In this document: piece by piece, positions 44,596 to 53,586 of the stretch
Layout of the letters: each line of letters opens with the position of its first letter
Numbering within the stretch: position 1 is the first letter of the stretch
Assembly (NCBI GenBank): GCA_019359695.1
Contig: JAHHGV010000017.1
Span: 62,001 to 126,000, forward strand
Origin: Brasilonema angustatum HA4187-MV1
GTDB lineage: Bacteria > Cyanobacteriota > Cyanobacteriia > Cyanobacteriales > Nostocaceae
Reading direction: 5' to 3'
DNA length: 64,000 bases
Made by a program: the position numbers and the translations under genes
Notes under the pieces: model-generated
Seen by the model: only the letters and a program-made list of their open reading frames with translations
What the model was told of the DNA's origin: nothing
Databases searched by the model: none

Positions 44596-45749
44596 ATCAG
44601 ACTGCTAATTTAATTACGTTCAACATTTTTTATCTATTGACAGAGTCTTGAAGTGCAACACACCTGAAATGAAAATCTTATAGATTTGTAAACAATTCTG
44701 TTTTCTTCTCCAAATTTCTGTGAGTGAAGCAGCCACCATTAGTGGTAGTTGTTGCGGTAGATGCACTCTCAGGCGGCTCCTCAAAAATTGTGAGTTCACA
44801 GTGGCTAAGAATTGTTTTAGTGATCAATAGGTTAGATATAGTAAATTTTAGCACCATAACCGTACTCTTAGTTTACCTTACTCTACTCAGAATTCGGAAT
44901 ATCTCCTGCCCAGACACTGCTTTGTATTTCCTCCACCAGAGGCTTTGCATAGCTCCATAACTCCTTAGCAGCAGTTCAACTGGCAGTCCACCACCTGCTA
45001 CGAATGAAAAAACACCTTTTTCTCTTACACCCCTAAACCCTTCGGCCACGCCTTACGGTGAGTCCAGCGCTGCGGGAGGGTCTCCCTCCGGAGCCACTTC
45101 TGTGCGGGGGTTCCCCCCGTTGAAGAATGTGGCGTCAGGCGACTGGCGAACCCGGAGGGCTATCGGGGAGAACCTCCGGTTCCGCTGCGCTTTAGACCTC
45201 TGGGCGTGCGCTTTGCGCATACGCCAGTCGCCGTGAGAGCAGGAGACCCCTTGGGGTTCGCCAGTCGCCTGCGAACCCCAAGGGCAGTGGCTCCCCTACA
45301 CCCCTACACCCCTACACCCTTACACCCTTACACCCCTGTGTTTCTTCACAGAGGTTACGCCAGCACAAAGCGGTCTGGACGATGCGGGCAGTCTGCTCCT
45401 TGGTAAGCGACCTAATTCTTAAACTTTTCGATACCTCTTTAGGAGTAAACTTGACTGGTATAGACTCAAGAATGCTGTTACGTAGTCAATTTTATTGGTA
45501 GATTTTGATTATAGCGGCACGCTTACCAGCCAATAGAGAAAAAAGTTAACACTACTAAACAGGAGGACAGCGACTACTAAAATGCTTCCGTCGATTTTTT
45601 CTATGCGAGAGGTTAGATAAAAGCTAGATATGACAATATATAATTTATAGATACGACCAAATTTAATATTTTCTAATTCCTGCTATCATCTATTGTTAAA
45701 TCTAAATTGCTTATATATTATTAGGTGTAACTTTACTATGGGTTTTACG
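44596..45749. repeat. 1.15-kb repeat-dense intergenic region
   Basis: No gene is supported. From about 45060 to 45340 it is packed with dispersed modules: GCTGCGGGAGGGTCTCCCTC hairpins, CAGGCGACTGGCGAACCC palindromes, and five tandem octamers (three CCTACACC, two CTTACACC) at about 45293-45336. Confidence 0.6.
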
Positions 45750-46268
45750 ATGAATCGTCTGTCTATTTTTGTAGACGGAAACAATATGTTCTATGCTCAA
45801 CAAAAAAATGGCTGGTTTTTTGACCCACGAAGAGTCTTAGAATACTTTAGGCACGAACAATCAGAGACAACATTAATCAATGCTTTTTGGTACACTGGCT
45901 TAAAAGATCTACAAGATCAGCGAGGATTTAGAGATGCTCTCATTAGTTTAGGTTATACAGTTAGGACAAAAATTTTAAAAGAATATTATGATGATTCATC
46001 TGGTCGTTACTCACAAAAAGCTAATTTAGATATAGAAATTGTTGTAGATATGTTTAATACAGTAGATCAGTACGACCGAGTTGTTTTATTTAGTGGAGAT
46101 GGAGATTTTGAAAGAGCAATAGAACTGTTACGCGGGAAAAATACGCATATTACAGTAGTATCAACAGAAGGAATGATAGCCAGAGAACTACGTAACGCTA
46201 CTGATAGATATATAGATTTAAATGATATTCGGGACAGAATAGAAAAAGTAGATTCTCAGTTACCTTAG
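45750..46268 (+). CDS. NYN-domain (LabA/DUF88-like) protein
   Basis: 172 residues from the ATG at 45750, where LabA-like proteins usually begin (MNRLSIFVDGNNMFYAQQ); earlier Mets are in poorer context. The PIN-like NYN fold has its acidic residues in FVDGNN, ANLDIEIVVDM and FSGDGDF, which fits a Mg-dependent RNase. In cyanobacteria, LabA-type proteins act in circadian output and RNA turnover. leuA starts 83 bases downstream on the same strand. Confidence 0.88.
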   Translation: MNRLSIFVDGNNMFYAQQKNGWFFDPRRVLEYFRHEQSETTLINAFWYTGLKDLQDQRGFRDALISLGYTVRTKILKEYYDDSSGRYSQKANLDIEIVVDMFNTVDQYDRVVLFSGDGDFERAIELLRGKNTHITVVSTEGMIARELRNATDRYIDLNDIRDRIEKVDSQLP

Positions 46269-46351
46269 CAATAATTTACAAGAGGAATAGCAAAGAAACT
46301 AAGGTAAAAAGTATTTTAAGTCACAAGTAAGAAGTCAACAACAAGCTGCAA

Positions 46352-47953
46352 ATGAACACGACACAAGAGAGAATCATCATATTTGACACGACACTTCGAG
46401 ACGGTGAACAGTGTCCAGGAGCAACACTGAACATAGATGAAAAACTGACTATCGCTAAGCAACTGGCACGTCTGGGTGTGGATGTGATAGAAGCAGGCTT
46501 TGCCTTTGCCAGCCCTGGAGATTTTGAGGCTGTGACTAAGATTGCTCAACTTGTGGGGACACAAGATGGTCCTGTGATTTGTAGTTTAGCAAGAGCGCGA
46601 CACGAAGATATTAAAACTGCAGCCCAAGCAATCAAGCCAGCCGCCAAAGGAAGAATTCATACCTTTATTGCAACAAGCGATATTCACCTCAAGTACAAAC
46701 TGAAAAAGACAAAATCAGAAGTTATAGCAATTGCTGAAGAAATGGTGGCTTATGCCAAAACATTCACTGATGATGTAGAATTTTCTCCGGAAGATGCAGG
46801 ACGATCTGAGCCAGAATTCCTCTATCAAGTTTTAGAGCGAGCGATCGCCGCAGGAGCAACAACAGTTAATATTCCTGACACAGTAGGTTACACCACACCG
46901 AGTGAATTTGGCGCACTGATTAAAGGGATTAAAGAAAACGTACCTAACATTGATCAAGCAATTATTTCTGTTCATGGACATAATGATTTAGGAATGGCCG
47001 TCGCTAACTTCTTAGAAGCTGTGAAAAATGGTGCCAGACAGTTAGAATGTACTATCAACGGTATTGGTGAACGTGCAGGAAATGCAGCATTAGAAGAACT
47101 GGTGATGGCTTTGCACGTCCGTCGGCAATATTTCAACCCCTTCTTTGGACGTTCAATTGATTCGGAAGAACCATTAACAAATATTGACACCAGACAAATT
47201 TACAAAACATCCCGTCTGGTTTCTAACTTGACAGGAATGCTCGTTCAACCGAATAAAGCAATTGTGGGTGCGAATGCTTTTGCTCACGAGTCTGGAATTC
47301 ATCAAGACGGTGTGCTAAAAAATAAGCTCACCTATGAAATTATGGATGCCCAACTCGTTGGCTTGACAGAAAATCAAATTGTCTTGGGCAAACATTCAGG
47401 GAGAAATGCTTTCCGGACACGCTTGAGAGAATTAGGCTATGAACTGACAGAAACTGAATTAAATAAAGCGTTCGTCAGGTTTAAAGAAGTCGCAGACAAA
47501 AAGAAAGAAATTTCTGATTGGGACTTGGAAGCAATTGTTATTGATGAAATCCAACAAGCTCCAGATTTATTCCGTGTAGAATTAGTGCAAGTTTCCTGTG
47601 GTAGTAATGCTCGTCCCACTGCAACAGTTACACTGCGGACTCCAGAAGGCGAAGAATTAATTGATGCTGCGATCGGTACAGGACCAGTAGATGCAGTTTA
47701 TAAAGCTATCAATCGTGTTGTCAACGTACCGAACCAGTTAATTGAGTTTTCTGTACAATCAGTCACAGCGGGTATTGATGCAATTGGTGAAGTCACTATC
47801 CGTCTTAAGCATGAGGGTAGAGTGTTTTCCGGTCATGCAGCAAACACAGATATCATCGTAGCATCCGCTCAAGCTTACGTGAATGCATTGAATAGACTGT
47901 ATGCATCCTTGCAAAATAAACAACAGCAAGTTGCTGTAAAGAATGTGTCGTGA
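46352..47953 (+). CDS. leuA: 2-isopropylmalate synthase
   Basis: 533 residues. It condenses acetyl-CoA with 2-oxoisovalerate, the first step of leucine synthesis. The HMGL-like TIM barrel carries [17 protein letters not shown] near the N-terminus, then [13 protein letters not shown] (metal His/Asn) and [14 protein letters not shown]. The C-terminal regulatory domain (about 400-520; leucine feedback) is present. Length is that of the full LeuA type. Monocistronic or coupled to the NYN gene. Confidence 0.96.
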   Translation: MNTTQERIIIFDTTLRDGEQCPGATLNIDEKLTIAKQLARLGVDVIEAGFAFASPGDFEAVTKIAQLVGTQDGPVICSLARARHEDIKTAAQAIKPAAKGRIHTFIATSDIHLKYKLKKTKSEVIAIAEEMVAYAKTFTDDVEFSPEDAGRSEPEFLYQVLERAIAAGATTVNIPDTVGYTTPSEFGALIKGIKENVPNIDQAIISVHGHNDLGMAVANFLEAVKNGARQLECTINGIGERAGNAALEELVMALHVRRQYFNPFFGRSIDSEEPLTNIDTRQIYKTSRLVSNLTGMLVQPNKAIVGANAFAHESGIHQDGVLKNKLTYEIMDAQLVGLTENQIVLGKHSGRNAFRTRLRELGYELTETELNKAFVRFKEVADKKKEISDWDLEAIVIDEIQQAPDLFRVELVQVSCGSNARPTATVTLRTPEGEELIDAAIGTGPVDAVYKAINRVVNVPNQLIEFSVQSVTAGIDAIGEVTIRLKHEGRVFSGHAANTDIIVASAQAYVNALNRLYASLQNKQQQVAVKNVS

Positions 47954-48102
47954 ACTAGGGGTGTAAGGGTGTAGGGGATGAGCCTTATTCTCGTTACCAG
48001 GCTGAGCCTGGTAACGAGGGTTGGGAGCCTCTGCCTCCTTAGTCGGAGCTAAATAACAATAGTGCAGGATCTCAGTTATGATGACTTTTGCAAGAAGTCT
48101 AT

Positions 48103-49122
48103 TTAACGAGGATCATCCTCTGTAAAAGTGTAAGGTTGAGGTTCTCTCAAACGCTTTTCGATTTCCTCCCGTCGATATTTAGCAAGTTCTTGGTAAATTT
48201 TTTTCCGAGCTAAATTCACGCTACCAATTGGTTCATGTTCAGGTAAAGTATGCCAAGGGTTAAAAGATAAACCCTCATCCAATCGTTTTCGCTCATCAAA
48301 GTCAAACTTTTGGCTAGGAATTTTGATAGTAGCTACCTTGATGAAAGGTGAATCTTCCTCTTTCCACTCCTGCATTGGATTTTCAATAGAAGTTTTTTCT
48401 TCATCTACATAAAGCTGAATGAAAAAGTCAAAAAAAGCATCCTGACCTTCCTGAGTCAGATATTTGACTGCAGCTTCACGTAGATAATTATCAGACTCTG
48501 GAATTGAGTCAGAAACTGCTTCTATTTGTTGAGGTTTGACAGAGAACTTGATAGCTTGAGAACCTAATTTGTATGGTGTCGTACTCCAGTACTGAATAAA
48601 AAGTGGATTGCTGATTTTTTTACTAGCCATTTCCTGGAGTATTGCAAAAGAAGGTTGCATGGCTTGTGTTAATTCTGGATCAGCTTGTCCACCTCCTACT
48701 TTGGCAAGATCAACATATCCTTGCACATCTCGAACGAAAAAGACTGGATGATTGAGAAGAATAAAATCCTGAGTTTTTTCTTCATCATCAACAACTTTTT
48801 CGCCCTCAACACTCATTAACTTTATTGCCAAGCCATGAGCATTAGGTTGTTTATCTGAAACTAACTTACCCCGCTTTTCTGCTTCTGCAGCATTGGAAAA
48901 ACGAACCCAGATGGGATAGGTTTGAACTGTTGCGAACACGCCAACTTTTAGTGCAGCAGGAATGTCATTCTCGACGATAAATTCTCCCCAAACTAACGCA
49001 TGGCTTTTTGGGTGTAGTTGGCGTAAATCTGGTCCTTTTTCTTGCTGAGTTTTTAAGCTATTAGCTAAAACCGCATCTGTGATTGTCTCTTGCTCTGAAG
49101 CAGATAATTTTGAAATGGTCAT
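48103..49122 (-). CDS. Catalase-like heme-domain protein
   Basis: 339 residues, shorter than catalase (about 480). The stretch SHALVWGEF (His41) and VRFSNA (74-78), followed by NAHGLAIKLM, DFILLNHPVFFVRD and FNPWHTLPEHEPIGSVNLARK, is that of the small catalase-family proteins related to allene oxide synthase-type domains. Likely acts on peroxides or lipid hydroperoxides. The proximal heme Tyr motif of true catalases (RxxxY) is not visible, so catalase activity should not be assumed. Cytoplasmic; monocistronic. Confidence 0.75.
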   Translation of the reverse strand: MTISKLSASEQETITDAVLANSLKTQQEKGPDLRQLHPKSHALVWGEFIVENDIPAALKVGVFATVQTYPIWVRFSNAAEAEKRGKLVSDKQPNAHGLAIKLMSVEGEKVVDDEEKTQDFILLNHPVFFVRDVQGYVDLAKVGGGQADPELTQAMQPSFAILQEMASKKISNPLFIQYWSTTPYKLGSQAIKFSVKPQQIEAVSDSIPESDNYLREAAVKYLTQEGQDAFFDFFIQLYVDEEKTSIENPMQEWKEEDSPFIKVATIKIPSQKFDFDERKRLDEGLSFNPWHTLPEHEPIGSVNLARKKIYQELAKYRREEIEKRLREPQPYTFTEDDPR

Positions 49123-49465
49123 ACTTTCTTCCTCTCAATGTGTGCAATGAACGTGATCTTAAAGTTCAAACAACTCCTCAAGTCCTGTATAAAGAGCAAG
49201 AGGAAGGATTTCGCATTCCAACACTCCAACTTGTACCATTGACAAACTGTGCAACTGCACCATTCACAGCTTCCAAACTGCGTGCTTCAAACAACGCTGA
49301 TAGAACGAAACATGGCTGATACCCGAATGTTCTCATGCCACAACACCGCAAATATACCTTAAAGAAGAACGCAGAATACAGAAGTGATTCTAAATGATTC
49401 CTTATAAAAAAGCTCCCAGACTTCTCATCAGAAGTCCAGGAGCTTAATTTTTCAATTCTCATAAA
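49123..49465. other. Intergenic with terminator hairpin
   Basis: The stem AGCTCC.AGACTTCT / AGAAGTC..GGAGCT at about 49410-49445 is flanked by A- and T-runs, so it can end the M41-like gene on the minus strand. Otherwise nothing. Confidence 0.55.
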
Positions 49466-50161
49466 TTACGCAGTTTGGGGAGTGTCAAAAGCTTGTGCAA
49501 TTGCAGTTTGACACTCTGCGACTGTTGCGCGTTCTCGCATAGAATTCACTAAGGCTTGATATGCCGACCAGTTTTCTTGCAAAAGGGTTTTGGCTTGGAG
49601 TGTACAAAAGCGCTGTTTCTGGTCACCTAACGACTCAGAAAAACCCAAATTTGTCAAGACCATTAAGAGCTTACTTCTGTCATCAGCTCCCCCCTCTGAG
49701 TTTTCGTAAACCAATGTTTCAGCCGCAATACCAGCCATCCAAATGGTACAGTAACGATCTAGTTTTTGAGCACTGATTGTACCCCGTTCTAGTTGGGATG
49801 CTAATTCCCCATCATCAAAACTCACACCACCTTGTCCTGGTTGTTTTTGTTTGACTGCTTCCCAGGCACTGAGGGTATAGTTCATCACTGGAATTTCTAA
49901 GAGATAAGCAACGAGAAAATGTCCAGCTTCGTGGTGAATGATGCGTTCTCTGTGTTCTGGGGAAAAACCAGCTATCCAGTCTATAAGTAAACTACCACCC
50001 TTACCTTGTAAACTAAATGAATCAAGAGTTGCTATTCCCAAAACGGTAAAGGTTAGTGTAGCCGGGATTGTGGGTGATATGTGCAACAACGGTCCCAGGA
50101 GGCTAGACATCGTCATGATAAAGACAGATATTGCTATTAAGTTTAGAGATATTTTGCTCAT
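49466..50161 (-). CDS. M41 (FtsH)-like membrane peptidase without AAA domain
   Basis: 231 residues. Two N-terminal hydrophobic segments (about 5-27 and 31-48) precede a peptidase domain whose HHEAGH gives HExxH (His77, Glu78, His81), and whose later GGADDRSKL provides the expected acidic third ligand. FtsH peptidase domains have the same order, but the AAA ATPase module is absent. I associate this compact form with cyanobacteria and plastids. It could degrade or bind membrane proteins without ATP, or pair with an FtsH. Confidence 0.78.
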   Translation of the reverse strand: MSKISLNLIAISVFIMTMSSLLGPLLHISPTIPATLTFTVLGIATLDSFSLQGKGGSLLIDWIAGFSPEHRERIIHHEAGHFLVAYLLEIPVMNYTLSAWEAVKQKQPGQGGVSFDDGELASQLERGTISAQKLDRYCTIWMAGIAAETLVYENSEGGADDRSKLLMVLTNLGFSESLGDQKQRFCTLQAKTLLQENWSAYQALVNSMRERATVAECQTAIAQAFDTPQTA

Positions 50162-50289
50162 GGTTCAGCTTAATCTTTCTTAACTCTTTTTTAATTATGA
50201 ATCGATATGAGCTGAGCAGGAAATACTACTTATTACAGAAAAACAACCCCTGCGATCGCAATGACTATAGTTAGGTCGTTCGTGTATAA

Positions 50290-50415
50290 TATCGTGTCCG
50301 GTTAAAGACTTATCATTAAGGCTGTAAGGGAGCAGGGGGTAGGGAGCACCGCAGAAAGAGTTTTCAGGTTTTGGCACAGATGCACCAAATTATAACTAAT
50401 TAGGCGGACATGGTA
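50290..50415. mobile_element. 126-bp MITE, copy 2
   Basis: Same length and almost the same bases as 41801-41926. A GTTCGCG/GTTCGTG-type repeat lies just to the left. Confidence 0.7.
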
Positions 50416-50590
50416 TAAGTCCTGCTTGTTTACAAGCCTGCCCAAGCTTCCTGCTGGTGCGGTTTTAAAATCGGTATTATGACCAAAACAAATTTTGTAG
50501 TTTTGTTCGCGTAGCGTCTTTGAAGAACATACTTTAAATTTTGAATTGCTTATCATGGGGCTGGACGAATCTAGAATGTCCGGAGATACC

Positions 50591-51067
50591 ATGCCAAAAC
50601 GGATAATTATAGGATTAAATACTTGGTTCCAAAGAGATACAATCGTACGTAATCTAGAGATTTTTCAAGACTTTATTGTCATCTCTCTTTGTCTTGGTTT
50701 GTTCTGTGTGATGCTTTTACGATTGGGAGATATGTTCTTCTCTTTTTTGCATCCACTAGATTTACGGCAAGTTACATCTGATATTCTGTTTATTTTGATT
50801 CTGGTAGAGTTGTTTAGACTGTTAATTGATTACTTGCAAGACCAACGAATATCCGTAATAGCAGCAGTAGAAATTACTATTGTTTCTGCTTTGCGAGAAG
50901 TTATTTTACGCGGTGTTCTCGAAATTCCTCGTGACCAAATCTTTGGAATATCTTTATTTCTGATAGTCTTAGGCATAATTCTTGTGGTTTTACCTTGGAT
51001 GTCTAACTTTTTTGAACACGTTAAAGTTGCTAACAACAACAAAATAGAAGAGAAGCCCACAAGCTAA
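50591..51067 (+). CDS. PsiE-like (phosphate-starvation-inducible) membrane protein
   Basis: 158 residues from the ATG with GGAG 5 bases upstream; earlier in-frame Mets (50546, 50555) fall in or next to a dispersed repeat. Four hydrophobic helices: DFIVISLCLGLFCVMLL, ILFILILVELFRLLIDYL, a middle amphipathic part RISVIAAVEITIVSALREVILRG, and IFGISLFLIVLGIILVVLPWM. The pattern with LREVI matches the PsiE family. Function unknown; in the cytoplasmic membrane. Confidence 0.75.
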   Translation: MPKRIIIGLNTWFQRDTIVRNLEIFQDFIVISLCLGLFCVMLLRLGDMFFSFLHPLDLRQVTSDILFILILVELFRLLIDYLQDQRISVIAAVEITIVSALREVILRGVLEIPRDQIFGISLFLIVLGIILVVLPWMSNFFEHVKVANNNKIEEKPTS

Positions 51068-51193
51068 AATCTCAAGAGGCAGTTTGCACACTTGGAAACT
51101 TTGAGGTTGTCTGAAATAAGCAATATAGCAGCCTCGTCTTGTTGCTAATCGATAATTTTCACAACTCAAAAAGAAGTGCTATGGCTGCTTTAC

Positions 51194-52048
51194 TCATTCA
51201 AAAACGACTGTTTTATTACCATACACTAATATACGATTCTGTAAATGTAGACGCACTGCTCTTGCTAAAACAACTCGCTCTAAATCCTTTCCTTTTCTAA
51301 TCAAATCCTCAACTTCATCACGATGACTGACTCGTACCACATCTTGCTCAATAATTGGTCCTGCATCTAAATGATCAGTGACATAATGAGAGGTTGCGCC
51401 GATAATTTTTACACCTCTTTCAAAAGCTTTGTGATAGGGATTTGCTCCAACAAAAGCTGGTAAAAAGGAATGATGAATATTAATAATTTGTGGAAATTTT
51501 GCGATAAATTCTCCACTAACAATTTGCATATATTTTGCTAATACAACTAAATCTATTTTGTACTGCTGTAGTAATTCTAGTTGCTTGGCTTCCTGTTCCT
51601 GTTTGTTTTCCTTGATGATGGGGATGTGGTGATAGTCGATATCAAACTGTTCTGCTACTACTTTTAAATCAGGATGATTGCTGATAATGACAGGTATCTG
51701 TGCAGCAAATTCTTTTGCACGTTGTCGCCAAATTAAATCAAATAAACAATGGTCTTGACGACTCACCCAAATGGCAATACGCCGGACAGTATCAGAAAAG
51801 TGCAATTCCCATTTAGCTTGCAGTGGTTGAGCAATGGCACTGAATGCTGGTGCTATTAAGTCACGCGGCAAATTAAACCCATCTAACTGCCACTCAATAC
51901 GAGTGAGAAATAACCCTGCTGTAAAGTCTGTATGCTGATCAGCATGGATAATATTACCACCATTAGCGTAGATGAAGTTGGCAATTTTTGCGACCAATCC
52001 TCTTTGGTCGGGACAGGAAATGAGTAGTGTTGCTGTTGGACTTATCAT
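51194..52048 (-). CDS. purU: Formyltetrahydrofolate deformylase
   Basis: 284 residues from the ATG at 52048. An N-terminal ACT domain (TATLLISCPDQRGLVAKIANFIY) precedes the formyltransferase-like catalytic domain (IPVIISNHPDL; HHIPI; LVVLAKYMQIVSGEF; INIHHSFLPAFVGANPYHKAFERGVKIIGATSHYVTDHLDAGPIIEQD). It hydrolyses 10-formyl-THF to THF and formate. The catalytic Asn, His and Asp are visible (SNH, IHHSFLP, LDAGPI). Monocistronic. Confidence 0.95.
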   Translation of the reverse strand: MISPTATLLISCPDQRGLVAKIANFIYANGGNIIHADQHTDFTAGLFLTRIEWQLDGFNLPRDLIAPAFSAIAQPLQAKWELHFSDTVRRIAIWVSRQDHCLFDLIWRQRAKEFAAQIPVIISNHPDLKVVAEQFDIDYHHIPIIKENKQEQEAKQLELLQQYKIDLVVLAKYMQIVSGEFIAKFPQIINIHHSFLPAFVGANPYHKAFERGVKIIGATSHYVTDHLDAGPIIEQDVVRVSHRDEVEDLIRKGKDLERVVLARAVRLHLQNRILVYGNKTVVFE

Positions 52049-52342
52049 GAACACATTATAAAGACTAACAAATTTTTGAAAATGACCTTTTCCGTATAAT
52101 TACTCTTGAAAAAGGATTTTTATATACATTATTAATGTAAGAGAACTTTCTAATCTTATAGTAGGTTTTATGCAAAGTGAATAACTTCTCTTTTTTGTTT
52201 TGTCTAGAATAGAGTTGAGTCGTACTTTAAGCTAGACGTTATACGAAAGAATAAAAAAAATACATGATATATCTGAACTAGGGTCTTGTTATAAACGTGA
52301 GGCAAGATTTCTACTGTACTTGGTTTTATTTAAAACTATATT
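52049..52342. other. Intergenic region, no gene seen
   Basis: 294 AT-rich bases between divergent genes; only promoter sequence is expected. Confidence 0.4.
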
Positions 52343-52615
52343 ATGACACAAATGCTTATTACTTACCTTGCAATTATAGTCTACTTAATCATGGCTTCCT
52401 GTTTATTTAATCAATGGGTGGTATTTTTTATAGCAGATGAAGACATGGATTCAGATCAGCGCTTCTATTCTACTATCGTTTTGGTTGTAGCTACTATCTT
52501 GTGGCCAATCATTGTTCCTTTAGCTTACTTGGAATTACTGAAGTTCCATAAAAAGCATAAAAATCTCATCGATTTACTGATAAACGTACCTAAAGGTGGT
52601 AGTTATGACGAGTGA
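52343..52615 (+). CDS. Small two-helix membrane protein, hypothetical
   Basis: 90 residues with two membrane helices (about 8-31 and 42-66) and a basic C-terminal tail (KFHKKHKN). Acidic loop DEDMDSDQ between them. No family recognised. Its 3' end faces the DUF4340 gene. Confidence 0.6.
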   Translation: MTQMLITYLAIIVYLIMASCLFNQWVVFFIADEDMDSDQRFYSTIVLVVATILWPIIVPLAYLELLKFHKKHKNLIDLLINVPKGGSYDE

Positions 52616-52662
52616 AGTTTGTTGAAAATAAACTATACCATCACCTCAAATAAGAAAAGCTG

Positions 52663-53586
52663 TTATTTGCTGTTTGCTGGAGTTGGTTTATCAGTATTGG
52701 GAGTGGGTTTTTTTCCATTATCTATAGATGTCTCACTACTAGGAGTGGGCTTTTTGCTATCATCTATCGGTTTAGCAGTATTGGGAGTGGGTTTTTTGCC
52801 ATCATCTATAGATTTCTCACTACTAGGAGTGGGTTTTTTACCATCATTTATCGGTTTATCAGTATTGGGAGCGGGCTTTTTGCCATCATTTATCGGTTTC
52901 TCACTACTAGGAGTGGGCTTTTTGCCATCATCTATAGATTTCTCACTACTAGGAGTGGGTTTTTTGCCATCATCTATCGGTTTATCAGTATTGGGAGTGG
53001 GTTTTTTGCCATCATCTATCGGTTGTTTCCACTCTGACAGTTCTCGATTAACTGCATTTTCAAAATCCGTAGATACTAATAGCACATCAGTATTGCCACC
53101 TGGTTTTGTAGAAGGATCAGCTTGAGCATACAGGAAACGGCGGTTAAAGTCAGGCTTACCCAAAATCAACTGATGTGTTTTCTGATTTTTTAGTTTGACA
53201 TCGATAGTTGTTTGCGGCTGATCTAAGCCGAATTCTGCAAGCTGGTTGGGTGAGGCGGATACAATGCGATCGCTCTTTCCCTCCACTAGCAAATTCATCA
53301 AATAACCTACAATAGCACTACTTGCTCGGGCAGTTTCGGGAGATTTCATCATCCACTTGGGTTCTTCAGACTTGTCAGTACGTTCCAGATTTAAAGTCTG
53401 ATTTTGAGTTTTGACTGTCAAAGATTGCACGTCATCCTCTTTGAATGAGAAGATTTTTTGCTGCTGCTTGACTTCCTTTGGTTCAGGTGCATTCTTTATT
53501 TCATGGAAGTAGACAAAACCACCTAAACCAAGCGCTAGCAGTACCAGAATTAAAGTTGTTCGTTGTAATTTCATCTGCGTGTCCAC
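52663..53586 (-). CDS. DUF4340-domain protein with C-terminal minisatellite-coded repeats
   Basis: 307 residues. One N-terminal membrane helix (about 10-25), then the DUF4340 domain (about 40-185; SFKEDDVQSLTVKTQNQTLNLERT, ...LILGKPDFNRRFLYA). From about 190 the chain is eight 14-residue repeats of the type KPIDDGKKPTPNTD, coded by a 42-bp minisatellite. It overlaps the GldG-like gene by 16 bases and is the last gene of the Gld-type operon. The repeat tail is probably a flexible extracytoplasmic linker that changes length by slippage. Confidence 0.85.
   Translation of the reverse strand: MDTQMKLQRTTLILVLLALGLGGFVYFHEIKNAPEPKEVKQQQKIFSFKEDDVQSLTVKTQNQTLNLERTDKSEEPKWMMKSPETARASSAIVGYLMNLLVEGKSDRIVSASPNQLAEFGLDQPQTTIDVKLKNQKTHQLILGKPDFNRRFLYAQADPSTKPGGNTDVLLVSTDFENAVNRELSEWKQPIDDGKKPTPNTDKPIDDGKKPTPSSEKSIDDGKKPTPSSEKPINDGKKPAPNTDKPINDGKKPTPSSEKSIDDGKKPTPNTAKPIDDSKKPTPSSETSIDNGKKPTPNTDKPTPANSK

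Noticed and set aside
52619-53125. A 168-residue plus-strand ORF with repeated LGVGFLPSSIDFSLL
   Set aside because: It is the complement of the 42-bp minisatellite in the DUF4340 gene. The minus-strand frame continues into a recognisable domain and operon; this one does not.
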